Assembly (NCBI GenBank): GCA_949317995.1
Contig: OX439036.1
Coordinates: 5,139,207-5,203,206, forward strand
Source of the DNA: Acholoe squamosa
Taxonomy: Eukaryota > Annelida > Polychaeta > Phyllodocida > Polynoidae
Length of the DNA stretch: 64,000 nucleotides
Direction of reading: 5' to 3'
Shown in pieces: positions 33,133-45,060 of the stretch. Both the position numbers and the translations under genes were made by a program. The notes beneath the pieces were generated by a model. That model was not told the DNA's origin. It searched no databases and saw only the letters and a list, made by a program, of their open reading frames with translations. The first letter of the stretch is position 1; each line of letters starts with the position of its first letter.

Positions 33133-36100
33133 ACTACCATGGTCTACTTGTAAAATAGAGATTGAGAGCGAGGGGCAGACAAACAGAGGTAGAGATAGAG
33201 AAAACTTCAGAGTAAAAGAGAAAAGAGAAAGCATAGGAGGGAAACAGGAGAGAGAGATCGAGAGAGCCTGATTTGGACTCTGGGGCAAACAGCGTTTGAT
33301 CGTTTGCTATTAAAAAGGAGAGAAAGGTCTATAAAGGACACACTGCAAAATACAACTGTTGAATCTACCAGGAATACTTGTAAAACTGAACAGTGAACCA
33401 CCATAATTACATAGCAGGGAGCCAGTGTAGTTCTTACAAGATGCCCCAGGTGGCAGTATGTTGGTACAAGGAATCTCTGAAAATAACGACATCTCTGTGA
33501 AAATTAGAAATGAAAATCTGGCAACTTTGGGACACGGATACCGTTGTTACTTCAACGACAATTTTGGTACAGTGTTTTGAAAAAGAAATTAGAGAAAATG
33601 CAATTAATGAGCCTTTTGAGATGTTTAAATGGCAGGGTAGGTAGTGCAGCTTGTGCCCCACTACCCTGATGTTAAACTTCTTTTTCTTTGTCATTTCTCT
33701 TGCATTTCTCTTTCTTAGCTCTCTTCTCCATCACTACGACGTTGCATGCCTCACAGTGACTCACAGCATCGGATAGGCTATTTCCCACATAGGTCTAGAT
33801 ATAAGAAAGCCATTTTTCTCTTTTCACTCTACATTTCGCTCCCCATTCCCCCAAGTCGCTCCCCATTCCCCCAAGTCCCCTGACACTCTATACAGCACTG
33901 GTATCAAAGAGACAGCGTTATTGATTCTCTGTTTGGGTGGTAAAAGCTCCTGTTTGTAACCTCATAAGAAGTGAGGAAGTCTCCCCCTCAGTCCCAGTGG
34001 GTAAAAGTGTCTATCTACGTATACAAAGGGCAAGCCGACATAAAAGATGATCATAGGTATCCACCACAGAGACAAGATAATAATCTTAAACCAGTGAAAA
34101 GATTAGGCAATCATAAATTAAACCTTCAACTCTTTAAGGCCCTGTGATGGATGCATTATGCCTATTAGTCAACACAGTGCATAAATGCAGCCCTAGCGAG
34201 TAACTCACCAGTTCCATGTTCGACACATCAGTAGACTTATAGATAGAAGTAAACGACCGTGGTGTACAAAGTGGCCGATCCACCATGAGGGGGGGAGAGG
34301 GTCTCCCCCGAGGGCTTTAGCCCGAGGGATGGATCAGCCACCAAGGACACCAAGGGGGTTTAGTTCTATATTTATTTAATGTTTTTAGAGGGTTTAAATA
34401 AGGAAAAATTATCAAAATCCGTTCCCGTAGTTCCCCATACGAGCAGCGGTCCGCCATTTTGAATGTTTACATGCGCCCGGAATGAGGCTACGGTACCGGA
34501 ACGGCCACTGTGGTGGATCAGCACACGTTACGCCACTGGGGGTGTGGCGATCAGCGGTTCAACGTTAAACCTATGGGAAGAAGTTATTGACATAAAATAA
34601 AATGACAAACCATACTTCACCCTTCTTTTGTGTTGGGATACACCCATGAGACATTTGAAAATGCATTAACTACAGGAATTCTTAACCTATGCTCTAGACT
34701 ACATGACGCCCTGTTCCCTCTGCATAAAAGCGGTTTATAGCGGCCATTTTGTTGCCGTAGATGTCGTTAGGGACCGACAGTAAAAGGTGAGTTGTGGGCG
34801 CAGAGGACACTTTATCTGTGTGTACACATGGTATGACCTGTCCCTAACAGCCCATAGATGGCACCCATAGGGCGACCAGACCTGCAGGGCATTTCTCAAG
34901 GTACTACGACTGCATAAAGCCACTGCAGTTTGAAACCCTCAAACTAGAGATGGTGATCGCAGGTAATGTGCTATGGTTGTTCTGTGCAACATCTATGAAG
35001 GGTGTTTACCCCCTTATAGAAATATTCGTCTGACATAAGATTAAAGCCCCTCAATTAAAAGGAAAATATGTCAGATGAACAATGCAGCAAACCCCATGTT
35101 AATGTAGCTTGTGGTTATTTAGCTATTAAGGGAAATGTGAGGCAAAGTCAGTTGTTTTCTGTGAATAATTCCCCATACAAACTGCAGCCTGAAAATGGTC
35201 ACCTCGCACACACAGTCCCCTTCTCCACAGTACTAGTGCAGGCTCTATAAGCGCTGTTTTCACTGCCCTGAATAGTGCAGGCAAATAGGCTATATATGGT
35301 TTTGACTTTTCTGAAATTAACCCAAGGAGAATGAAAATATCTATCGGCAAGCCTATCATGTAATACACATCCTTGTAAAGGTACATGTGTTTTGAATATC
35401 CTAATGTAAATTGCGTGCATATGTGACTGCTACAACCAGAGTTATGATGAGAATTGCACTGAGAATTACATAAACACAACCTTTCTGGAAAAAGGTTTCT
35501 TAAGTATCTTAAACTCCCATCTAGTCAAGGAACTGGGGAAAATGTCATTATACATGGCCTGTGGGTATATGCCCTTAATACCTGCAGGGCACCAGCAACA
35601 ACTCGTAATGGTTGTTTGTTGAGAAAAGATCTCCTGGTGACATTGGAGGCTAGCTGAAGATGGCCTGGGTAGAAGGTTGGGTAGGGAGAGGGACAGCATT
35701 TAGTACCGACAAATGGTACATAGGATACATAGACCTGTACTCAGTCTGAGTTACTAGATTCACTCTAGAAAAAGTGCGTCTATTTTCAGGATCCTATAAA
35801 CTTATGAAGGTAGTTGGTTGAAGTAACCTTATTGTTCAAAGGTTTAAAACCAGGAAACCCTGCATAAAACCAACAATTCCTTTTGGCCTAGCTATTTCCA
35901 GGCTGCAGACTATGGGTGGAGGCCAATCTGTAGTGGTTGTATAACATATAGTGCTTGGGTGAACACCAATGTAATATTCTGCAGTTTCCCTCCTCCCCAC
36001 TACTCAACCATTGGCCAATCAGGATAAGCATACAAACCATGGCCTAGTTACCCGGATGACGGAATCAATAGCCCCATCTAAACCCTGTTAGCCTGCTGTC

Positions 36101-36463
36101 CGGTGTTATATATGGTCAGTAGCAGTCTGCGACCGATTTACTATTGTAGACCAAAGTAGCCTGTATAGAACATCCTAGTGGGTATTGATCTTCACTATAG
36201 GCTTGCGTCAAGTACTTTTATTTCATGTGAATAACAACTCCCCATAGATATAATGTTGAAGGCTAGATGCTGCTACATCAGTGTCATAATATGTTTTGAC
36301 CCATATTGCTAGTCACATGATACATTTTGATGCTAAATCATTTGAATTTAAGCAGTTTTAGATCAAAATAGCATGAAACAAATATAGTTTGTCGATTTCT
36401 TACAAGACATGTGCAAAGTCAATTGGAATGATTCATTAAAACTGAGCCTATTAAGCTAATAGA
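33133..36463. other. No gene recognised
   Basis: Over 3 kb. GA-rich sequence at 33155-33270, a doubled CGCTCCCCATTCCCCCAAGT at 33838-33877, one MITE fragment at 34131 and a small GGGCTTTAGCCC hairpin at 34312. Nothing coding is supported. Confidence 0.45.
34131..34215. mobile_element. piggyBac-like MITE fragment
   Basis: One end only: CTCTTTAAGGCCCTGTGATG followed by GCATTATGCCTATTAGTCA. Confidence 0.45.
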
Positions 36464-36568
36464 TGATGCATATCGGGGCCCTAGGGCTGTATATGCTGTA
36501 TATACCTGAGCCGCGAAGCGGCGAGGGTATATACAGCATATACAGCCCGTGGGCCCCGATATGCATCA
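36464..36568. repeat. Near-perfect 105-bp palindrome
   Basis: TGATGCATATCGGGGCCC then GGCTGTATATGCTGTATATA on the left arm, the exact complement on the right, and a loop that is itself a hairpin, GCCGCGAAGCGGC. Total stem is about 40 bp. Confidence 0.85.
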
Positions 36569-36689
36569 ACTAATAGGTTTATACCACGATTTCCTCCATT
36601 TTGTATTAATTTCTTACCTGAAATCCAAAGAATATAGCCAGGCGAAGACATTTTGTAAGTGCAAGCGATCCGGCCCGGATCAGCCCTCT

Positions 36690-37365
36690 GCGCGAAGCCA
36701 TTGTTTTGGTTCCTTGCCGAGAGATGAACCGCCGTGTTCACACTCACTTTTCGTATGGAATCCAACCATGACATGTTATAATATTGAACTCCCAAGAAGT
36801 TTTCGATCCATAGAAGAGGAATGCGTGCTAATTTTCTCCATTTTCTTCTATATAAATAAGAATCCATTGATTTTCCCAACGTACGCGAGTCGCGGTCCGG
36901 CCATTCCCACCCGCCTCCTTGTCCGGCGAAAGTGTGTCAGGGTCCCGGATGTGGATATAGGTCATCCGCTCGCTGTACGAGGAAGACGGCGAAAATTTCG
37001 GACCGTGTTGGAAAATCAATGGATTCTTATTTATTTCGAATATATCGGACATATCAAGCATGGAGTACTCATCTAGAATGTCTAAGGATATGTATGTTTT
37101 AATTTGAAGACTTGTCATGGTTGGATTCGATACGAAAAGTGAGTGTGAACACGACGGTACCTCTCCCCGCAAGGAACAAAAACAATGGCTTCGCACAGAG
37201 CGAACCGGGCCGCGACTCGTGTACGATTGAAAAATCAATGGATTCTTATTTATATCGAAGAAAATGGAGAAAATTAGCACGCATTCCTCTTCTATGGATC
37301 GAAAACTTCTTGGGATTTCAATATTATAACATGTCATGGTTGGATTCCATACGAAAACTGACTGG
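36690..37365. repeat. Rearranged long inverted repeat
   Basis: The left segment 36696-36880 is present inverted on the right in two overlapping pieces, 37115-37198 and 37228-37358. Words such as ATCAATGGATTCTTATTTAT occur three times. Each piece is 90% or more alike by eye, so the region could form long double-stranded RNA if transcribed. Probably a foldback transposon. Confidence 0.75.
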
Positions 37366-37420
37366 AAACATAGCAGGTTAGAACTTATTTATTTTCGCAT
37401 TGGATTCCATCACCGTTCAG

Positions 37421-37490
37421 TGTGGCGCTATGGCTAAGGCCTTTGCCTAACACCACTGCGGCCGGGGTTCAATTCTCATACGAGTTGGCA
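37421..37490 (+). ncRNA. tRNA-derived SINE head (candidate)
   Basis: Box A-like TGGCGCTATGG and box B-like GGTTCAATTCT about 40 nt apart on the plus strand. No cloverleaf with good stems, no clear tail. Confidence 0.4.
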
Positions 37491-37740
37491 CGATTTTTCA
37501 ATATGGAAAATGGCTAGATTAACTTTGTATAGCTGCCATAATTTCCAAAAATATTCTAAGTCCAACTTGACCCCGAAAAAGTATATACCAAAAAATTTTA
37601 AAAACGCACAAGGGTGGTATATGCAGAATATACCACGTATATATCGCATATAAAACCACCGGAAGTGGCAGAATAGTGGTATAATTCACAATATCTGGCC
37701 TTGTTGCCCCTTCCCTTACTCCTACCATCTGTAAAACATA

Positions 37741-38102
37741 CAGGAGGGTATTGCTGCTACTGTAAAAGGTAGTGTTGGCTAAGAAGTGCCTCTTCTGCAG
37801 AACTGACTTTCCAGGTAGTGATAACTTTTCACTTGTGTTTGCTCACAAGTGGTTATGCTAGTATGGTGCTAGAAAAGGGTGATTTGAGTTGGTACCTAGT
37901 CAGGTGAAGTCAGTCAGTATATTATAGTATAGAGTGTGGGAGATGAGTAGGTATAGTGCAGCTCTCTCTATTTTGAACAAGGTTGGTTACTTTTCAGACT
38001 AATGCGGTGAGTGCAAGTTGAATGGTGAAGCAGAGCATGACTTGTTTCGAAAAGAGGGCACATACTGACATCTCTGTTTACTGTAGGAGCAACACTCTCC
38101 AG
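37741..38102 (-). mobile_element. TIR MITE, CAGGAGGGTGTTGCTCC family, copy 5
   Basis: 362 bp bounded by CAGGAGGGTATTGCTGCTAC and the complement of CTGGAGAGTGTTGCTCCTAC, in inverted orientation. Confidence 0.75.
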
Positions 38103-38703
38103 GGGCTATAACAGTTGATAGCTCTGTAGAGCTGGCAAAATTACTGTAATAATTATGTAGAGCTAGTTTGGGGCAGTTGAAGCATTGAAGCCATTTAGCG
38201 ATGGTTCCACTGCAGTCAATCAGGCGAATTTTTGTCAGTCCAATTTTTTTTTCTATTCTATTGCAGTATCATCTATTGTGATAGCGGTGAAAATTCGGCC
38301 AACGGATGGCAATGGAACCAATGCTTCAGTGAAAACTAGTTATGGTCTGTAATGGTTTGGTGGTGTTGGTTCTCGCTGCAATCTGAAGGTGAAAATTCTG
38401 TTAAGAAATTACAGTGATAGTGTATCCTTACATATCTATGTATAAAGCCTGCGTACCGCTGACATCACAGACTGCTGCTTTGGGCAGTGTTGACACTAGC
38501 ACAGAGCCTGTCACCGCTCGACAACACAGGTCTGCCTCCCCATAGAGCCACCCACAGACTGTAATAGATAGCTAGGTGCACCCCCCCCTACTTACTCACT
38601 ATGTATTTCATGGTGGATTATACAACCTTATAGGTTTAACCAAGGAGCTCCATATCACATGGGGCCAGTGAATACGACATCTCTGTATTCCATGAAATAA
38701 ATG
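38103..38703. other. No gene recognised
   Basis: No repeat or gene signal I can support. Confidence 0.4.
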
Positions 38704-38765
38704 CTAATGTCAACGATCATCAGATATTTCAGCATCGATGCTGAAATATGATCGTTGACATTTGC
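38704..38765. repeat. 62-bp palindrome
   Basis: AATGTCAACGATCAT and ATATTTCAGCAT are followed by their complements around a central CGATG, giving a stem of about 28 bp with a small bulge. Confidence 0.8.
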
Positions 38766-39605
38766 TCTTATCTTACTTATACCCTGGTCCCGCTACACTG
38801 TATTAGATAGCTGTATACCTAAATCCCAGGTTGGCCCGTAATTATATGCACCTGTGCGCTCTTTGATTTCAAGCAATCCATTGTTACCTTGGAGCTTATT
38901 TATGACTGGCGCTTATACAGGGCAACACTGTACTCACTGTCACAGCTTCGTTCCTGGTCACCGCTTGATTGTATTGTAATAACAATATTAGGTACTACCT
39001 ACACACTGTCTCTAAATAACCTATAGCAGGACCATACCCTCCCCATGCCTTTACATCCATGTATAACCTGTCCACCCCAGCTTGTATTGAGTAACCTCTA
39101 TCCAAGTGCTCTCAGCATGCATAAAATACGCCCTAACCAGCGCCGCTCAATCCCAATGTGCATTAAATGACCTACAGTTACAGCCACAGGTACTGCACCG
39201 GTCCATAATACATATACCCCTGCATCATTCTGTCTTTGAGGCACTCAGTATGAAGCCTGCTACCTCCCCATGCCACTCTCCCCCCCCCCCCTGCCACTCA
39301 CAAGCGGCTAGCCACTGCAATAGCGCCACCCGATGGAAAAGGCGATATGAAGCAGCAGGCTGAAGCAGGCAATGGGCAGGGCAATGTGGCTTTAACTGTA
39401 GTGTGGGTGCTGCGGGCATATTGTTGTATGGCGGGGTGTGAGCAGCTCATGTAGGCAGGGCGTGAGGGAGGGTGTGGGGCTCTGGGAGTGACAGATCGAG
39501 CAGCCTGGGAGCAGCCTGGAAGCAGCAGGAGGTGCGAGCAGCTCACAGGACATTCTGCTCACTGCAAGCACCTCACTATGTAGAACAAGCTGACAGGGAA
39601 TATAC
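38766..39605. other. No gene recognised
   Basis: 39280-39550 is richer in GC with a C tract and repeated GAGCAGC words. No ORF carries a domain. Confidence 0.4.
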
Positions 39606-39739
39606 ATAATACACTCCCGGAGGGTCGTCATGATGCACCAATGATGTTCTGGAGAGCAGTCTTACCAGCACTTCATTGATGCATCATGACGACCAATGGG
39701 CATAATTCATTAATGCATCAGGAGCCCTTAAAGGGTTAA
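39606..39739. mobile_element. piggyBac-like MITE, left end missing
   Basis: Starts in the internal CACTCCCGGAGGGTCGTCAT block and ends AGCCCTTAAAGGGTTAA with TTAA at 39736-39739. A further fragment follows at about 39775-39845. Confidence 0.7.
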
Positions 39740-39880
39740 GGGTTGGTAATGTTACAAGTGCATCTAGCCAACGGGTTGTCATGATGCACCAATGAAGTTC
39801 CCGTTAGTCTGCTTTTCGACACTTCTTTGGAGCATTATGATGAAGCTCTTGGATTGTATGCACCCTGTAAGGTTGGCGTG

Positions 39881-40046
39881 CTGATGGCGGATTTAGAGGG
39901 GGCGGCAGCGGGGGTGCCCCCCTTTTCCCCAGTACTTAAGAGTTTAATTAGATATTTTGGAGCCCAACATTTGTTAAAAAATTGGGGGTGCGCCCCCTCC
40001 TTTAGGACCGCGCCCTCTCCTTTTCCAAATCCTGGATCCGCCACTG
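39881..40046. mobile_element. hAT MITE with CAGTGGCGGATCC end
   Basis: The right end, inverted, reads CAGTGGCGGATCCAGGATTT, a TIR I know from many animal hAT elements. The left end is a decayed CTGATGGCGGATTTAGAGGG. G- and C-rich subterminal tracts pair with each other. Flanking duplication is no longer visible. Confidence 0.7.
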
Positions 40047-41347
40047 AAGAGTACCAGTTTCTTCAGCACAGGTCTCTTGTATAAAGGTCGGGGTAAACAT
40101 CTCTCCCCATCTCACCCATTCTGCATTTTAGGGAATATTTAGGCATGATGGTCCCCATTATCTTGGAAGATAACTGTGCAAGGTACCTGCCTACAAAGAA
40201 GCACTACAGCAACCAGCAGACAAAGCATCCCTGTAAGTCAGCAACTAATCACGCTAGTGGTGGAGGTGGGGCCAGCTTGCGACTCCCCAAATGGGGAGTT
40301 TATTTACAATGAAATGTAGTTTGCAAGAGACCTGTATTCATTGTGAGGGAGCAAAATAGTTTGTAGGGTATCGTCTGATTGTAGTTTGTGAGGCTACCTT
40401 GTTCTAAGGCAGGGGGGAAATAGGTCTGTGTAATGTTCAGCAAGAAGAAATATCTTGGAACCATGGGAAATCTAACCTGAGTCTCCAAACTAAAGGGTCA
40501 ACATGCTAACCATTACACATTCTACTTAGATGACTTTGATAACAGAGCAGACTCCCTCAGTGTCAGATTTAGGTGTGTTAGTTCGCACGCTCCCTCCCCT
40601 TTGCCAGGAATTTATTTCTTATTTTTGGCAGTCAGATTTTAGCCAGAAGGTATGGGCAAAATGACCAGCTGCCCCCTCCTTTTCAAAGATTTTTTGTTAG
40701 TCACTGGTCCCTTCCCATTCAGTATGTATTGCTGGTTAGTGATTTGATGCTACCCTCTTCGCATTCACAAGACCATGAGGGACAGAAATAGGTCTGCATC
40801 GATTGTGAGTGATAAGGTTTGACTTGTAGAGAGCAGCCTAGTTGGTAAGAGGTTAGTGCCCACACTGACTAGACTATGGGTAAACCCTCTGTGAGCTAGT
40901 CATCCAGAAGTTGAAGTGAGCAGCTCAGACTGAGAGTCATTCTACTTATTATTCATGGACCTACCGCTCGGGTTCTGCTCAGAATCCCACACATGCATCA
41001 CAGTCTTGTGTACCAGGAAGTGACGTGACGGGTTTCTGTGTACCCGACTGGGGGACAGTGTGTGAGTGCATGCCTACTATTCCTCACAGGGAACCCATAT
41101 TGGGTCTGTACACCAGAGTATTATACTGAAATATTTGAGGTTTCCATATTCTCCTAAAAAATCTGAACTTTCCATTTTTCCTGAAACATTGAAAATGTCT
41201 GATTTACCTGAAATATTGGAAATAGCAGTTTTTCCTCATAGAGGGCAACAAATTCTTTTTTTTTTCATTTTTTTTTTTTATTAATCTGTATGGTTTACAC
41301 CTGTTTCATCGCATGTTATCATACCTATAGTAATACCATGCAATAAC
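40047..41347. other. No gene apart from one SINE-like head
   Basis: Otherwise unique-looking; T tract at about 41257-41280. Confidence 0.4.
40462..40532 (-). ncRNA. Decayed tRNA-derived SINE head (candidate)
   Basis: The minus strand reads TGTAATGGTTAGCATGTTGA followed by TTTGGAGACTCAGGTTAGAT. This is the arrangement of a tRNA-derived SINE head with a mutated box B. Confidence 0.35.
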
Positions 41348-41576
41348 CTAATCCTTTAAGGGCTGCTGATGCATTAATGCATCGTGCCAATAGGTGGCTA
41401 TGGTACATGAATGCAGCCCTGGTGAGTTGCCTGCCAACATTGCATTCATACATCAAGCTATATTAAACGCTTGATATACTCCTGTAGGGTCGGCATAATG
41501 CTCTAATAAAGTAACGGTGCATAACGACAACTAATTAGCATGATGCATTCTTTTATCAGCGGCCCTTAGGGCTAAT
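41348..41576. mobile_element. piggyBac-like MITE, decayed copy
   Basis: Both TIRs are visible: CCTTTAAGGGCTGCTGATGC at left and the inverted CCCTAAGGGCCGCTGATAAA at right. The terminal TTAA has mutated to CTAA on both sides. Confidence 0.65.
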
Positions 41577-42828
41577 GAGCTTATAATTTAGAAGGCACTG
41601 GGGTGGGAACCAATTCCAACATGCTTATTGATATAAGCTATACAGATACATATATAATGTAAAATTCATCTAATTGCAAATATACCTTTCTAACCCACTC
41701 AATTATGAATGCAATAGTTCTAGAGGCCTTAAAAATAGGAGGTAAATGACATAAATAGAGGCTATGTCTAGGAAAGACTGAATTGTCCTAATTGATGAAA
41801 GATGTAAATAACAGCTAAGTCCAGTTAGATATAAATGATAACTGACCAAAGAATCCCTATTGTTGATTAACGCTAAGAAAATCACAACTTAATCTTAGTT
41901 TGTGCGGTTTAAGGGATTGACGTGCAATTTGACAAATGCTCTAGATGCGCTAGTGAGCTATATGACTATCGCCTTATAGTTAAGGTAAGTGTAAAAGTGA
42001 GTATAAATTCTACTATTGCTACCTACAAGTGTATAAAATGCAGTAAAATGCATATAATATGTAAAGAGCAGCCAAGCACCCACCTCAAGTCGCTATAAGT
42101 CAGCAAGAGTCAGGGAAGGAGAAAGACACATATGAGTACAAGGTTCTCAATAGTACGATTTTCCATTTCGATACATTTCATTTATCAAGATAAGCTGAGC
42201 ATGATACATGAATATATGTTTTGGTGTTATAAGGTTTCGGTTAATTGAATACCGAGAAGGGTGTTATCCTTGTTTCTTTATATCTTTCTTCATTTAAACA
42301 ACAGAACACATTTGAACATATCAATACAAGTCATATAAGGGTCAATTAATTGACAGGGAAAAGGGTCTGTGAGATCCACTTTCTATTGTTGATCTAGGCC
42401 TATGCTGTTTGGTGCAACATGCAAACACCTTTTGAAATGTTCAACAATTATGTCATTGGTTTGTCCCATGATGCACTCAGAAAGCTTGTAACCTAGAAAG
42501 GCTTAGCTTACTTTGCCACAGGTCAAGGCTCTCATTAAACACCTATATATTTCTGAGTGGTCCTGTGTAATAAAAAAGGTGGTGTTCATGCAGAATAAAG
42601 TCCAGTGAGAGCCACCTCTGATCTGTCAGTACAAATTGCTAGGCTGTAAGTAGTACATGAAATGATTCAGGTATGATTTGACTGCGCTGTCAAACAACGG
42701 CAAGCTTTTTACAATAGATTGTTTCTATTTTGGGAAAACATTGGCAGTTGCCACAAGTACAAATCTAATGACTGATGTGACTTGTGCTGCACCCACTACA
42801 GTGGCCTTTATAACACATTTATAATTGG
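41577..42828. other. No gene recognised
   Basis: One outlying unit related to the 41-bp minisatellite, GTAGTACATGAAATGATTCA, occurs at about 42650. Confidence 0.4.
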
Positions 42829-43145
42829 GGCTGAGAGTGTAGTACATGAAATGGTTGTTTACATGTGGGCTGACTGTGAGTAGTACATGAAATGGTTATT
42901 CACTGGTGGGTTGACTGTGAGTAGTACATGAAATGGTTATTCACTGGTGGGTTGACTGTGAGTAGCACATGAAATGGTTATTCACTGGTGGGTTGACTGT
43001 GAGTAGTACATAAAATGGTTATTCACTGGTAGGTTGACTGTGAGTAGCACATGAAATGGTTATTCACTGGTGGGTTGCCTGTGAGTAGCACATGAAATGG
43101 TTTTTCACTGGTGGGCCGACTGTGTAGAACATGAAATGGTTATTC
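42829..43145. repeat. 41-bp minisatellite, left array
   Basis: About 7.5 units of GGTTATTCACTGGTGGGTTG then ACTGTGAGTAGCACATGAAAT. Units vary at several positions (AGTACATG, AGCACATG). Confidence 0.9.
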
Positions 43146-44626
43146 GGTCTAAAATCACAGAAGGTGTGCAAATGGAAATTTTGGTGAAAGTCAGCCCCCT
43201 ACACTTAGGATTTTGATTTTTCCCCAATTTTTTTTGGGTCATATTTTTGGGTTCAATGAGTTCTTGATGTTATACATGGGTTTTAGTGGTCCAATATCAA
43301 TATTGTTCGCTCCAGGGGGTTGAACATACCTAAAATTGACCCCTTTCAGCTCAGAAAATCAATAAAATCGACAGATTTCATCATTTTTTGTAGAATGCGG
43401 ACTAGGTATGTGTCTGTCCACTTTTATTATGTAAATTATAGAGTCTTGTGGTGAAATGGGAGCAAAAATTATGTTCCTGGTCAGATTTTTTCTATTCTTC
43501 TGAAGCATTTTACTTTTTGTAAAGTGGTCTGTCTGGGCGATAATTTGGTCATTTGGCCTCCCCCCATTAAATACCTAAAAGTGAAATGGGTTCAATTATG
43601 CCTTAAAAGATTTGCTACATGTTGGGGGTAAAGTTTGTTGAAAACAAAATTTGATTTCCTCCATAAACTTCACTGTGAGGGGGCAATGAGGGATTTTCCT
43701 TGAAAATATCCAAACTATGCCTGTTATTTACCCCCTACATATACCTAAGTACTCAATGTATGGGACAATTGATTGCTACTAAACCTTTGCAGTATCAGGG
43801 ATGGGAAGTGCTTTTTTGTCCAGGTGAAATTGTGTCCGGGCGAGTGACCATTGAGTAACATGCCATGTTGAGGATTTGGTTTTCTACAGAAATAATCATT
43901 TCATCTCATTGAAAATCACAGATCTGGACCATCTTGAGCATTAAATGATGGAATTCATATTCCTATCTGTGTCAGCTGATTCCTTGCTATCATAAAATGA
44001 GCCTACTTTTAATGGAATTTGATCACAATTCTGAACATAATGTCCAGGCGAGTGATGAACTACAAGGTATTTTGAACAGAAATTACAGATCTTTTTCCCC
44101 ATCAAAACTATGTACCACCTGAAAGTATATGCCATGGGCATTGTATTCCATATAATCAATAGTTCCTACCATAGTCTGTTCAGCTTTTATATAGAACAGA
44201 AAGAAATGAATATCTTAGAATCTGAGATTTACTTGAATTTCAGGCCAGGCCCTATAGGAAAATGACCTGAGGGAAAGGCAAAAACCTATTACGTCTGACT
44301 ACAATACTCCAAACCCAACCATTAGACCCAGTAATACAAGCAAAATCATAATAACAGTGGACCAGAAGCATATCATAGGTCATTTTCAATCAATAAAGGG
44401 AAAATACCCCGAATGGTCACTCGGGAGGACATCGTTTCCAGGTAGATAGGTTCTGGGCATTGCCATAGCAACAGTTTTCATATTTAACTCATAATTTGTC
44501 ATGTGCAGTTACCCCAAGACCTATACACTATACACAAAAAATACTTTTGAGATACTACATAATTTTTTCTCAGACCTCTCAAAGCTCCACCAAAGCCTAT
44601 TTGCACACTTTCTATGATTTTTGACC
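43146..44626. mobile_element. 1.48-kb TIR transposon inserted in the minisatellite
   Basis: The ends match inverted over at least 26 bp with three differences: GGTCTAAAATCACAGAAGGT and GGTCAAAAATCATAGAAAGT, both continuing GTGCAAAT. The 4-bp duplication ATTC (43142-43145 and 44627-44630) falls inside the 41-bp unit, which continues across the insertion. No ORF over 75 codons, so it is non-autonomous. GAGTGACCATT and its inverted copy, and GTCC.GGCGAGTGA words, recur inside. I do not recognise the superfamily. Confidence 0.85.
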
Positions 44627-45060
44627 ATTCACTGGTGGGATTGCTGTGAGTAGCACATGAAAGGGTTATTCACTGGTAGGTTGACTGTGAGTAGAACATG
44701 AAATGGTTATTCACTGGTGGGTTGACTGTGAGTAGAACATGAAAGGGTTATTCACTGGTAGGTTGACTGTGAGTAGAACATGAAATGGTTATTCACTGGT
44801 AGGTTGACTGTGAGTAGAACATGAAATGGTTATTCACTGGTAGGTTGACTGTGAGTAGAACATGAAATGGTTATTCACTGGTAGGTTGACTGTGAGTAGA
44901 ACATGAAATGGTTATTCACTGGTAGGTTGACTGTGAGTAGAACATGAAATGGTTATTCACTGGTAGGTTGACTGTGAGTAGAACATGAAATGGTTATTCA
45001 CTGGTGGGTTGACTGTGAGTAGAACATGAAATGGTTATTCACTGGTGGGTTGACTGTGAG
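44627..45060. repeat. 41-bp minisatellite, right array
   Basis: About 10.5 units, several in a row identical, nearly all with the AGAACATG variant and GGTAGG. More homogeneous than the left array. Confidence 0.92.

Noticed and set aside
36481..37381. ORFs on both strands sharing peptides such as NNGFAQ and SMDSYLYRRKW
   Set aside because: The shared peptides come from one inverted DNA repeat read in several places. No protein family is recognisable.
40820..40880. tRNA-like sequence with CCTAGTTGGTAAGAGGTTAG
   Set aside because: Only a weak A-box resemblance and no B box at the right distance.
42829..45060. CRISPR-like or satellite gene array
   Set aside because: Plain 41-bp minisatellite split by a transposon.
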